A DNA stretch of 64,000 nt from Delphinus delphis (taxonomy: Eukaryota; Chordata; Mammalia; Artiodactyla; Delphinidae): assembly GCF_949987515.2 (NCBI RefSeq), contig NC_082692.2, positions 84,825,488 through 84,889,487 of the forward strand. The letters run 5' to 3'. Shown here piece by piece: positions 45,691 through 57,100 of the stretch; position 1 is the stretch's first letter; every line of letters starts with the position of its first letter. Below the pieces are notes generated by a model that did no database searches, was not told the DNA's origin, and worked only from the letters and a program-made list of their open reading frames with translations. The translations under genes were made by a program, and so were the position numbers.

Positions 45691-46179
45691 TGGCCGTGAT
45701 ACTGCCATTAAGTGAATTTTCTAGAAAACCACTTGACCACTTCGGCACCACAACTTGTTTGGCCCTCACATTTTGATGGAAACCTTTGTCAGACACATAC
45801 ACTTTCGATAACCATCGCGTGCTTTATACCCACGGCGGCCTGAGAGCTTTTTCAACTCTGTGGGGCTAACTCTATTTACACCAAAAGCCCCAGACCGCCA
45901 TGACAAGGCTGTTATTTGCGTTTGCAGGTCTTCCCCTTAAAGACTGCAGTCATGTGCACCCCGCCACATGCCTGTTCTGCTTCCCTCCCCGAAGCCTCCA
46001 ACTTGCTGCTAATGAACTGCCCGTCAGAAAGGCATCGAAAGTTCTGAAACTTAGAAAATTTAAATGAGGTTTAAGGAAAAGATTCCGGTGAGACCCTGGT
46101 ATCTGTTACAAAACAAAATGAGGAGATTCATCTCTCAGCCCCATGTCCCCTTCTCTCTCTTCCCTTTCACAGATTTCCA

Positions 46180-46500
46180 GAAAGCACTGTCTACACTTGC
46201 ATTCTCCCTGGATTCACCTCCCACACCTCCCTCGGCCCTCACCGCGGCTCTGTTGCCAAGGTTACTGAGTTTTAAGTCTCTCCTGATTTGGTCCGTTAGC
46301 TACATTTGCCAACTCTCTCTTCTTCTCAGATCCTGCTCCTCTCGGAGGGTCCTCCCTGGGACCCCAGCCGTCCATTATCTTCCAGCTTCCTCAGCGCCCA
46401 AGGAGTCCCCATCCCACGGTCCCTCCCTCAGGGAGGTGGATGTTCCCACCATCCACCCAGTAAATGAGGCCAAACACGATGGAGGCTGCTTTGATGCCTC
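46180..46500 (+). mobile_element. Possible L2 internal fragment
   Basis: CTGTCTACACTTGCATTCTCCC, TCACCGCGGCTCTGTTGCCAAGG and CAGATCCTGCTCCTCTCGG resemble the pyrimidine-rich sense strand of the L2 reverse-transcriptase region. It is diverged and has no reverse-transcriptase motif left. The 206-codon frame at 46064-46684 passes through it. Confidence 0.3.
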
Positions 46501-46835
46501 CTCCACAGCATCCAACAACCAAAGGCATTCAATTATTTTTCCTTTTCTTCATCTCAATCGAGACTCACTAGCCCACGCCAAGAGAGCCTTGTGTGGACTC
46601 TACAAGGGCCTTTTGGAGGCTTTTTCCTGTCTTTGTACCTGCTCTCTTCAAACCAATCTACACAGAGGACAAACTAACTTGTAAAAACTTACAAGTTTGC
46701 AAAATCTTTTCAATTCCTGGATAGCTTCCCTCACTCTCATCTTACTATTTTGGGCATTGGGAGGCATCTCAAAATTGATGGAGCTGCCACAGGCTTCCCA
46801 GATGCATGTCCCACCCACGCTTAAAAAGTTCTTAG

Positions 46836-47038
46836 GGCTTCCCTGGTGGCGCAGTGGTTGAGAGTCCACCTGCCGATGCAGGGGACGCGGGTTCGTGCCC
46901 CGGTCCGGGAAGATCCCACATGCCGCGGAGCTCCCGGGCCCGTGAGCCATGGCCGCTGAGCCTGCGCATCTGGAGCCTGTGCTCCGCAATGGGAGAGGCC
47001 ACAGCAGTGAGAGCCCCGCGTACCGCAAAAAAAAAAAA
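46836..47038 (+). mobile_element. CHR-type SINE with 13-bp target-site duplication
   Basis: Full sense copy from GGCTTCCCTGGTGGCGCAGT to GAGAGCCCCGCGTACCGC and an A-tail. AAAAAGTTCTTAG is repeated at 46823-46835 and 47039-47051. A local variant GCGGAGCTCCCGGGCCC replaces the usual GCGGAGCGGCTGGGCCC. Confidence 0.97.
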
Positions 47039-47051
47039 AAAAAGTTCTTAG

Positions 47052-47506
47052 CTTCCTAAGGGCCAGAAAGTCAAGGTGAAATGTGCAAAGGTACTCAGAA
47101 GGTCCTTTGTGTTGGTGGTCCTGCCTGGTCTTCTGATTGCACCTCTTGCTATGCCCGGACTTTCAGTCTACCATCAATAGACACTATAATAACATATAAT
47201 AACACACACCCTGCACCCTCCCAGCCCCAAGCCTTCACACAGACCACCGATCACTACTCTGCCTTACTTCTCCTAGAGAGGGTTCACCTGTCTCACGTGA
47301 CAAGGGCCTAAATGCCACACGCTCCAAGAAGCATTCTCTAATCTCTCTTTAGATCTATGCCCCTGTTATTGGTTCCATTTGCATACAGTGCTTGTCCTAA
47401 TATAGCAGTGATGCCATTTTATAACAGTGCTGTGTCTAATCAATAGTTTCGCCTGGTAACCTGCATGCCCATTCTATTAAAATCACTTCAAATATCTTAA
47501 AACGAA
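47052..47506. other. Single-copy non-coding DNA
   Basis: No element confidently recognised; the stretch 47320-47400 is vaguely L2-like. No gene. Confidence 0.35.
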
Positions 47507-47585
47507 TTTTTTTTTTTTTTTTGAGGCACAGTTGACACACATTATATTAGTTTCAGGTCTACAACTGATATCTCTCCTTCAAAGA
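47507..47585 (-). mobile_element. L1 3' end
   Basis: A 16-nt T-run is followed by GAGGCACAGTTGACACACATTATATTAG and TTTCAGGTCTACAACTGATATC, the antisense 3' terminus of an L1. Only about 65 bp beyond the tail are kept. Confidence 0.75.
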
Positions 47586-48459
47586 ATAAAGTTGATGAAT
47601 ATCAACTTGATATTGATATTGAAAGTCAATGACAACAATTCTTTGGTTCCTTCATAAAATCAACTTTTCTCCTTCTTAATTCCTCTCCCCACTAAAATCA
47701 TTCAGCAGGGTGAGGTCAAGCAGATCGCATCTGCATAGTATTTGTTCACAACTCTGAAGATACGAGAAATGTTGATAATTCAATGTTGATAATCATGGTT
47801 GATAATTCTGTGAATGACTGAGACATAATCTGAGCAAAAAACGTTACGTTCCCTTGAAGTAAAATCACCTTACTGTTCATAATACACTGCAAAGGAAAAA
47901 GAATGAGCAAGGAAGCTATAAGGACTTAATCAAATAGACTTCTTGTAAGTAAGAACTGAAATTCACTATCCACCAAAAATGCAATTACCCTCCCCCTACT
48001 AAGAGCGCCCTAATTTAGACTCTGCACAAAAAGAGCTTTCAGGTTATAAGACAATGTTACATTAAGGTCTTAGATGAACCTTAATGCCATTCCCTCTCCT
48101 GGATGTGTGGTCTGCTAAACTTCAGCTTTAATTATTTCATCACGCATCCCACCTCTAGCAGTGCAAACTTTGCAGCAGTCTTCAAAACAGTGTAAAACAA
48201 AGAGCTGTGATGGGTCAAAGCCGTGAACTGCAATCTTTGGCAGATTTGGTGTTAAAACAAGAGAGCTGGTGCCAGCCAACAACAGCCTCAGACTCAAGAA
48301 ACGGCATCACTTAAGTGACGAAAGGATAAAAGCCAACCTCTGGAAATGTGAAATGACCAGGTGGGCTATTAACGACAAGTAAGGCCATGGAATATTCTCT
48401 GCGGGACTGATATTTTCAGAGACCCAGAACTAAAACCATCAGAAAAAAAAAGTGTAGTG
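47586..48459. other. Single-copy non-coding DNA
   Basis: No element or gene recognised. A short local repetition of AATGTTGATAAT occurs near 47770-47812. Confidence 0.4.
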
Positions 48460-48835
48460 GGTGGGGGAGGGGGAATTGGATTAAGGGAGCCAAAAGGGAC
48501 AAACTTCCAGTTAGAAGACATCTGGCTACTACGGATGTTACATACAACATGATAAATATAACGATCACTGCTATACATTATATGTGAAAGTTGTTGAGAG
48601 TAAGTGCTGTGAGTTCTCATCATAAGAGAAAATTTTTTTTCTAATTTCTTTAATTTTTATCTCTATGAGATGATGGGCGTTCACTAAACTTATTATGATA
48701 ATCATTTCATGATGCATGTAAGTCACAGCATTATGCTGTACACCTTAAACTTACGCAGTGCTGTATGCCAGTATAAAAGTGAAGGGAAACAATATAAATA
48801 AATAAAGACAGACATAAAAAAAGAAAAAGAAAAAA
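48460..48835 (+). mobile_element. L1 3' end
   Basis: It follows the L1 3' UTR order: TGGGGGAGGGGGAATTGG, CAAAAGGGACAAACTTCCAG, ACTACGGATGTTACATACAACATG, GAAAGTTGTTGAGAGTAAGTG, TGCTGTACACCTTAAACTTACG, then an A-rich tail. A partial repeat AAAAAAGTGT at both edges may be the target duplication. 5'-truncated. Confidence 0.85.
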
Positions 48836-48894
48836 AGTGTGTGGTTTATAATGTAGTCAAAGGTAACTGGCAGATGTGATCAGATCTTATTTTT

Positions 48895-49005
48895 CATAAT
48901 TATGACCTGGCTGGGTCATTTAACTTCTCTGATCCTCAATTTCTTCATCTGTAAAATGGGTTCATGAAATCTCTGTGGGAGTCAAACATGACTGAATGTG
49001 TCAGG
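48895..49005 (+). mobile_element. MIR SINE fragment
   Basis: TATGACCTGGCTGGGTCATTTAACTTCTCTG and CAATTTCTTCATCTGTAAAATGGG are the MIR core in sense orientation. Confidence 0.8.
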
Positions 49006-49076
49006 CTCACAGGCAGGACTTTTGCTTGCTTACGTGTGTGTCGAGGTGTGTGAAACTAGAGAAGAGAGTGATTTTT

Positions 49077-49324
49077 TTTATTTTTTAACATCTTTATTGG
49101 AGCATAATTGCTTTACAATGCTATGTTAGTTTCAGCTTCGCAACAAAATGAATCAGTTATGTATATACATATATTCCCATATCTCTTCCCGCTTGCGTCT
49201 CCCTCCCTCCCACCCTCCCTATCCCACCCCTCCAGGCAGTCACAAAGCACCGAGCTGATCTCCCTGTGCTATGCGGCTGCTTCCCACTAGCTATCTACCT
49301 TACATTTGGTAGTGTATATATGGT
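49077..49324 (-). mobile_element. 5'-truncated young L1 3' end with target-site duplication
   Basis: An antisense L1 3' UTR of the cetartiodactyl type: ATCTTTATTGGAGCATAATTGC, TTTACAATGCTATGTTAGTTTC, CATATCTCTTCCCGCTTGCG, then a CCTCCCACCC block and ACTAGCTATCTACC. Perfect 13-bp duplications GAGAGTGATTTTT lie at 49064-49076 and 49325-49337. About 250 bp long and only mildly diverged. Confidence 0.93.
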
Positions 49325-49462
49325 GAGAGTGATTTTTGATCCAACCCCAACATTATTTCTCCAGTCACTTAGCAAACGTTGGTGGACACCACTCTGCCAC
49401 ATGGAAAGTAAAGAAGAACGAAACTTGGCCCTGTCCTCGAGGAGCTCAGAGTCGAGATCTAT

Positions 49463-49663
49463 GCTGTCCCAAACAGGAGTCGGTAGTCACATGTGGATAT
49501 TTTAATTAAAATGAAATGAAAACCAAAAATCCAGGTCCTCAGTGGCACAAGTCCCATTTCGAGTGCTGAACAGCTACACGTAGCTGCCAGTTATGTACCG
49601 ACTACCATACTGGAAAGCGCAGAGCACTTGCATCACTGCAGAAAGTTTTATTGATCAGCTCTG
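49463..49663. mobile_element. hAT-like non-autonomous DNA transposon
   Basis: It starts GCTGTCCCAAACAGGAGTCGGTAGTCACATGTGG and ends with AGAAAGTTTTATTGATCAGC preceded by CATACTGGAAAGCGCAG. The inner ends form an imperfect inverted repeat around CACATGTGG / CTACACGTAG. It is related to the 61479-61640 element. Confidence 0.65.
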
Positions 49664-50040
49664 GTTACAGGGGCAAGAAGGTTAAGTATATAGGTAAATT
49701 CTAACACGTTGTGATAAGGGATGATTTGGTAGCAGCAAAGATTTTATAATGGACCTGATATTCTTGAAAGACAGGTAGTTTTTAATTTTTTTGAGGAAAA
49801 AGGGGGAGTCAGGGGGAGCAAACCACAAGCGCAAAGGCACTTCAAGAGGCATTCTGAGTGCTAGGCAGGAAAGGTCAGCGAGTCTTGGTGACTGGTTAAG
49901 TTCATGGGGAAGCAATGGCCGGAGATGGGCTTGGAAGATTAGGATCCAATTCTGGAGGCCTCACAAGCCAAAGCAGGAATCAGGGCTTGATTCAGAAAGA
50001 GTGACCTATCGGACGTGCTTTACAGAAAACTAACCATGCA

Positions 50041-50215
50041 GCGGTTGTCACCTCTGGAGATGCACACGACAACTCCTCTGGAAACTTTCGGAAAATGCTG
50101 ATGCCAAAGTCCCTACCCTCACTCAATTATATCCAATTCTGGGCGTGGGGCCTAGACTTCAGTAAGTCTTAACATCCCAAAGCGACTCAAGCGCAGCCAG
50201 GGTTGAAAACCAATG
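50041..50215. mobile_element. MER20 (hAT-Charlie) DNA transposon
   Basis: The pattern GCGGTTGTCACCTCTGGAGATGCACAC, ACTCCTCTGGAAACTTTCGG, AAAATGCTGATGCC and the closing inverted end CAGCCAGGGTTGAAAACC matches MER20 in order. It is diverged but near full length, about 175 bp. Confidence 0.75.
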
Positions 50216-50779
50216 CAGATGACGAAGAACTGGCATTGTAGTTAAGCTGGAATGAAGAAGTACGAGGAAAAGTCTACTGCAACAGTCCTACCAACAGGTG
50301 GTGGGGACCTCACCTAACACAGGAACAGGGAGGATGAAGAAGAAATGCTGATTTGGGAAGAAGTTTCAAAGACAGAATTTATATGACCTGGAAACCAAGA
50401 ATATGAGCAATCAGAGAAGAAAAAATAGAGTACGATACAACTTCTAGCCCATGGCAATAACGACCAAGATCAAGCGTGCAGAATATCGAGCAAGTTTAAG
50501 AGAGAAAGAGTGACAATTAGTTCAGTTTGAGAGGCACTGCCTAGTATATTCTGCAGAGCAACTGGTAGAAAAGTCCAAGAAGTCAGAAGAAATATCAGTC
50601 TGGATTCTGCTAGAGAAGAAGGCCAGAGAGTGGGGCACAGAGAACTGTGAAGAATAACCTTCAAGAACAGAAAAGACATGCACTTTTCAAGTTCTGCTCT
50701 ATCCCCCATCTATTCCACACTGTACATCAATGCCCCCATCGGCCTGGCATCACCAACAGGCCACAGGCATCCTGTCCCA
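50216..50779. other. Single-copy non-coding DNA
   Basis: No element or gene recognised. Confidence 0.4.
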
Positions 50780-50905
50780 ACACCACTTCCTGGCTGTACG
50801 GCCTTGAACAAATCATTAGACTCTCTGGGTCTGGGATTCAATTTCTTAACACTCAAAGGAGAGGGCTGAACTAGAACTAGACGCTCGCAAGGGGTCCTTC
50901 CAGTT
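50780..50905 (+). mobile_element. MIR SINE fragment
   Basis: CTTCCTGGCTGTACGGCCTTGAACAAATCATTAG, TGGGATTCAATTTCTTAAC and AGGGGTCCTTCCAG resemble the MIR core with a 3' extension. Diverged. Confidence 0.6.
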
Positions 50906-52704
50906 TGAATATTCCACAGATACATTACATTCTGAAGAGCAGAAATTATACATATAATTTATAATACCTTCTAGCATTTATATATGCACTCATTTCTATA
51001 ACATTTATATTCCAGAAATGTTATATATTCCTGAGATTGTATACATACAAATTAAACAGATTTCAAGAAAGTTACGTAAGCGTATTTCCTTTTGTCAGAA
51101 ATCTGTCAAAAAGACACACTCAACATATTGTTTAGTCCTGAATACCAATTTTTTTTTTGTTTTTCCTTTGCAGTGCTGAAGTAAGGGGTTGCATATTCCA
51201 GTGCCTAAAGGGACAGAGGATCACATTAATGAGTAAAACAGCCCAGAGGAGAATGACAAACTCTAGCCCACGCCCCAGCTAAAGGGGGCAGCCGCTCCAC
51301 TGCGGATCCAGTGTTATTTCACTTTTTTCACAAAACCCAGAATCCCAGACTGCTTCAGGTATAATCTCTTGATATTTAAGTGCTGGCGACCAACACAAAC
51401 CCAACAGGCCTGAGGCTGTCAGACTGTGCCCTGGCCCCAAAGTGTACCATCCTCTGTGATTTTCACTTCAGCAAACATAAAGCATTCATAAAGCAGGAAA
51501 GAAGGCCCTGTGTCAGATCAGACAACAGGGTTTAGTGTAAGAGCGTCAGACCAATGGCACCAGCCTACGACTCATAGCTACCTTTACACCTAGTGCCTAT
51601 AATAACATCTCCCACAAAATACATTAAGTTTCATGAAACATCTGTGTGGGGTTTCAATGGAGAAGAGCGCCCCTGATAAATGAATTCTTTGTGTACCAAA
51701 TATCAGGTGGACTTTAACACTTCGAGATAGGAATGTGATGATTTATATCCTGCTGACAGCAGCCAATACCCCTCAGTGTATTCAAAATAGAAAAGTACTT
51801 TATTTAGCAATATCGCTCTATTTCTTGCTTTCAAACGGGGGGGGGGGACCTTCTCTTTTTATTATACTGTTGTTGTTGTTGTTGTTTAATGTGAAGCACT
51901 AAGCAATCTGGCACACGTTAGCAGGAAGAGGCCAACCGTACATGGAATATACCGTTACCCTCATCTTCAAAGCATAATGAAATGGGATCTTCTGCTACCA
52001 GATCACCTTAAAACCAGTAACAAAGGAGAGGCACTGCTAAGCAGGAGTCTGTATTCAAGAAGGTTGTTCTGTACTACCCAATGGACTCAAGGGGGGAGAA
52101 ATCCATGAGTAGAAGCACAGAAAGAAGCCCAGGTGGAAAACAACAATTCAATAATAACTACAATACAGCTTCCAATGATACCCCAAAACACCCGGTCACA
52201 ATGTGGGTTTCCAGTTCACCCTATGATGATCGTGATGGCAGAGGGGAGGTGATGGCGCTCTGGCTTGTAACACAAAACTTGTAACAGTTATTCACGAGGG
52301 GAGAAAGTGTTTTCAAAGAACGGAAAAGAGTAAAGGGAGAATTTGAAGCCAGGTACTTTAGCACACGATTTCAGTTTGTCTAAGGAAAAAGCAACAAAAG
52401 CTTCCTCTTTAAATTACCTGCCTCAAGAAAGGCTTTCTTGTCATGCTCACTAGGTATGTGTCTTAAGTGGGTACATATTGGGATAAATTTTAAGCCAATT
52501 CCTAAATACGAGCAGTTGAGAGGAAAGGAGAAAACAAAGGATGCAGGAGTTGGGGAAGCTGGGTTGTACGAGGCTGTCTGGTACAGGAAGGGAATGAACT
52601 CTAAGTCTGGAGAGACCCAGGGGAAGGGTGGAAAGAGGTGATAAACCCACCCTAGTAACAGCAGAAGCAGGAAGAGAAGGATAATTAGAAAGCAACACTT
52701 AATA
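50906..52704. other. Mostly single-copy DNA
   Basis: 50930-51070 is very AT-rich with repeated TTATAT/ATTTAT words. A G-run (11 nt) lies at about 51837-51848 and a (TTG)n microsatellite at 51867-51888. No gene and no confident transposon. Confidence 0.45.
51867..51888. repeat. (TTG)n microsatellite
   Basis: TACTGTTGTTGTTGTTGTTG: about six units. Confidence 0.85.
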
Positions 52705-52872
52705 TGTCCCAGCACTACACTGTTCTTATTCCCATTTAACAGATGAGGAAGTGAAGGTCCTGCAGGAGACTGAGGCCCAACTCATACAGCTAATAAATGG
52801 TGTGGCGTGGATTTGAATCCCATTGTCTTTTCTAGAATCCAGTGTCTCAACCACCATGTTATGCTGCCTCCC
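52705..52872 (-). mobile_element. MIR SINE
   Basis: Antisense MIR: CTTATTCCCATTTAACAGATGAGGAAG, CTGAGGCCCAACTCATACAGC, GTGGCGTGGATTTGAATCCC and CTCAACCACCATGTTATGCTGCC. The tRNA-derived end with the B-box complement is well kept. Confidence 0.85.
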
Positions 52873-54164
52873 AAACTTGGAGGCCACAGGCCAATACTGA
52901 ACAAAAGCAGGTAAAGACCAAACCAGAGGTGAGAAGAGAAAAGATGCCTTCAGAAATGCTTTTAAGGGCCGACTCCTCCTTATGGGAGGAAGAGTTGAAA
53001 GGGAAGAAGTGACAGCACTGCTGTCACTTCAAGGAGAGTAGAGAAACAGACTCACTGTACTGAGATAGGTTTCCCAGCTGCAACATAAAGATCACTTGCT
53101 TTCCTTCCTCAGTCGGCCAACTGCAAGAGAACGGAACTATGTTTAAATAGGTACCCACGAATCATGAAATCTGACCAATCAATTTCTCGAAGTTATAAAC
53201 AGAACAAATGGTCTGCTGTAAAGGGAAGTTCAATTCTATCATATATAAGTGTGCACACATGCACGTGTGTGTTTACTGATGACAACTGTATCTGAATCTC
53301 AAAGTCCCTCTAATCTAATTCTCACTTGTTTTGATAATCAGCTCTTTCAAAATCTGGTGCACATGTGTGTTTATATTTTTATCACCAGGATACAGAAACA
53401 TTTTGCTGAATCAGGAATATCCACCCAGGATATTCTCCCAACTTTCTCTCCATGAGAGAAGATCATACAGGTACCTCAAACATCGTTATCTAAAATTATA
53501 CCACAAAGTCTGTTCACTAGCATTAGAGATGTTTGGAATTATTTTTCATTGATGAACTGAGTAGTGTTCAAGACACATGATCAGCTGAAAAGATTGTGAG
53601 TGCCAAGGAGCCCAGCAGCCTCATACCTTGAGAACTGTACTTGGAATCTAGATCTCATCTGGTATGACGAGAGAACCCTGTCACCTTTCAGCTAGGAAGT
53701 TGGCTAGTTCTTCCACCAAAATAGTATTACTTTCTCCCCATACCTTTCCCATGGAGTAAGTTGTATGACTTTTCTGGGCATGCTCCCTGACACATCTCTG
53801 CCTATATGGCAGAATTCTGGCTGAGACATGCCTTCAGGGCAACTTACCACAGAACAGTGAGGGTGTGAGAGCGGGAAATACGTAACCCTGTTTCCTGCTA
53901 ATCATGGTAGTTATCATACTGGCCAAAAGCTCTGACAGTTTTGGAATGGCCACATTGGCTCCATTTGGTTCTCAGTATCCTCCACCTGCTGCTGACTGGG
54001 TTTCTCTGATCAGCTGCAACATGACTTAATCGATCCACTTGGCTGCAATGGTTGAAACAGTTGGAATGCTTGACCTAACCAAACACTGCAATCTCCTTTC
54101 ACAAAGTCTAGATCTATTAAATGTCACAACACAAAGCTGCCCTAAGGCATGAGACATCAGGAAC
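52873..54164. other. Unassigned DNA upstream of the L1
   Basis: A 25-bp palindrome lies at 53006-53030. No gene. The stretch 53560-54160 has no clear family, though some of it could be the poorly conserved 5' part of a repeat adjoining the L1. Confidence 0.35.
53006..53030. repeat. 25-bp perfect palindrome with a single central base
   Basis: GAAGTGACAGCA, C, TGCTGTCACTTC. The two 12-nt arms are exact reverse complements separated by one base, and pairing stops immediately outside. It is not associated with a recognised transposon end. Confidence 0.95.
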
Positions 54165-57100
54165 TACAAAAGCAGCCAGAAAACAATTAACAAAATGACA
54201 ATAATTGCACATACCTATAACTACTTTGAATGTAAACAAATTAATTCTCCAAACAAAAAACAGAGTGGCTAAATGGATTAAAAAAAAACAGGATCCATCT
54301 ATATGATGCCTACAAGAGACTCACTTTAGATGTAAGACACACACAGACTGAAAGTGACAGGATGGAAAAGATATTCCATGCAAACGGACACCAAAAGAAA
54401 GCTTGAGAAACTATAAGCAAAGACTAAAGTAAGAGACAAAGAAGGGCACTGCATAAGGATAAAGTAGTGAATCCAACGAGAAGATATAAAATTTGTCAAC
54501 TTTTATGCACCCAATACAGGAGCACCTAAGCATATAAAGCTGACATTAACAGACAGCAACAGAATAGACAGCAACACAGTATTAGTAGGGGACTTAAATA
54601 CTCTACTTTCATCAAGGGATAGATTATTCAAACAGAAAATCAATTAGGAAACATTGACCTTAAATGACACATTAGAGCAGATGGACTTAAGAGATACTTA
54701 TAGAACATTCCATCCAAAAGCAAAACAATACACATTCTTCCCAAGCGTATATGGGATATTTTCCAAGACAGATCATATGTTAAGCCACAAAATAAGTCTT
54801 GATAAATTTAAAAGGATTTAAATCATATCAAGCATCTTTACCAACTATAATGGTATAAAACTAGAAGTTACTTACATGAAATAAACTGGAAAATTCATAA
54901 GTATGTGGAGATTATACACCATCTCACTGAACAACCAACAGCTCAAAGAAGAAATCAAAAAAGAAATTAAAAATACCTTGACACAAATGAAAATGGAAAT
55001 GAAACATACCAAAATTTATGAAATGCAGCAAAAGCAGTTCTAAGAGGAAAGTTCATAGCAATAAATTCCTATCTCAATAAATAAGAAAAGTCTCGAACAG
55101 CCTAACTGTATACCTCAAAGAACAAGAAGAAGAACTGAAGCCCAAAGTTAGTAGTAAGAAGAAAATTAAAAAAACTAGAGCAGAAGTAAATGAAATACAG
55201 ATTTAAAAGACAACAGAAAAGGTCAATGAAACAAAGAGCTAGATCTTTGAAAAGATAAAAAAAAAATGTCAAATTTTTAGCTAGGCTCACCAAGAAAAAA
55301 AAGAGAGGACTCAAAATCAGAAATGAAAAAGATGTTACAAACGATACCACAGAAATACAAAGAATTCTAAGAGAATACTATGAACAATTATACACAGATT
55401 GGAATACCTACAACAAACACATAAATTCCTAGAAACGTATAAACTATCAAGACTAAATCATGAAGAAACAAATTCTGAACAGACTGGTTACTAATAAGGA
55501 GATTGAAGCAGTAATCAAATACCTCCCAGCAAATAAAGTCCAGGACGTACTGGCTTCACTGGTGAGTTCTACCAAACACTCACAGAAGAATTAATACCAA
55601 TCCTTCTCAAACTCTTCCAAAAAAACAGAAGACGAGGGAACCCTTCCAAACTCATCTTATGAGGCCACAATTACCCAGATACTGAAAACATACAAGGATG
55701 TCAAAAGAAAAGAAAATTATAGGCTAATATGGCTGATGAACAAAAATGCAAAAAATCTCCATCAAAATATTAACAAACCAAATTCAACAATACATTAAAG
55801 GGATCCCACCATGATCACATGGGATTTTTTCAGAGGACGCAAGTGTGGTTCAACGTCCACAAGTCAATGTGATACACTACAAAATGAAGAATAAAACTCA
55901 TATTATCATCTCAATACATGCAAAACATGCATTTGACAAAATTCAGTATGCATTCATGGTAAAAACTCTCAACAAAGTGGGTATAAAGGGAACATAAGTC
56001 AACATAATAATGGCCAACTATGATAAGCCCACAGGTGACAGCATACTCAACGGTGAAAAGCTGAGAGCTTTTCCTCTAAGATCAGGAAAAACACAAGGTT
56101 GCCCACTCTCAGCAGTTTTATTCAACATAGTGTTGGAAGTCCTAGTCAGCACAATTGGGCAAGAAAAATAAATAAAAGGTATCCACATTGGAAAGGAAAA
56201 AGTAAAACCATCACTATTTGCAGATGACATGATATTACACATAGAAAACCTTAAAGACCCCATCAAAAATTATGAGAACTAATAAATTCAGTAAAGTTGC
56301 AAAATACAAAATCAATATTCAAAAATCTGTTGCATTTCTATACACTAATAACGAACTATCAGAAAGAGAAATTTAAAAAACAATTCCATTTACAGTTGCA
56401 CCAAAAGTAATAAAATACCTAGGAATAAATTTATCCAATGAGGTGCAAGACTTGTACATTTAAATACTAGAAGACATTAGTGACAGAAACTGAAGATGAC
56501 ACAAATAAATGGAAAGATATTCAGGGCTAGTGGACTGGAAGAATTAATACTGAATGTCCATACTACCCAAAACAAAATACAGATTTAGTGCACCCCCTAT
56601 CAAGATTTCAATGAAATTTTCCACAGAAATAGAACAAACAATTCTAAAATTTCTATGTAACCATAAAAGACTGAATAGTCACAGCAATCTTGAGAAAGAA
56701 GAACAAAGCTGGAGGCATCACACTCACTGATTTCAAACTATATTAGATAGCCATAGTAATTAAAATAGTATGGTATTGGCAAAAGAACAGACACACAGAC
56801 CAATGGAACAGAAAAGAGGACCCAGAAATAAACACAGGCATGTAAGTCAATTCATTTATGACAAATGAGTCAAGAACATACAATGGAGAAAGGACAGTCT
56901 CTTCAATAAGTGGTGCTGGGATAACTTGACACATGCAAAAGAATGAAACTGGACAACTATCTTATATCATCCACAAAAATTGACTCAAAATGGATTAAGG
57001 ACCTGCACGTAAGACCTGAAACCAAAAACACTTCTAGAAGTAAACATAGGTAGTAACATAGGTCTTGGTGATGATTTTCTGAACTGATATCAAAAGCAAA

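Larger units (their letters stand above)
43151..46179. other. Single-copy non-coding DNA
   Basis: About 3 kb without a confident interspersed repeat. It contains a 14-nt A-run at 44090-44103, a small (TAGCTG)n at about 44623-44640, a hairpin at 45662-45690 and a SOX-like palindrome at 44365-44374. No gene is recognised. 45780-46050 is locally GC-richer. Confidence 0.4.
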
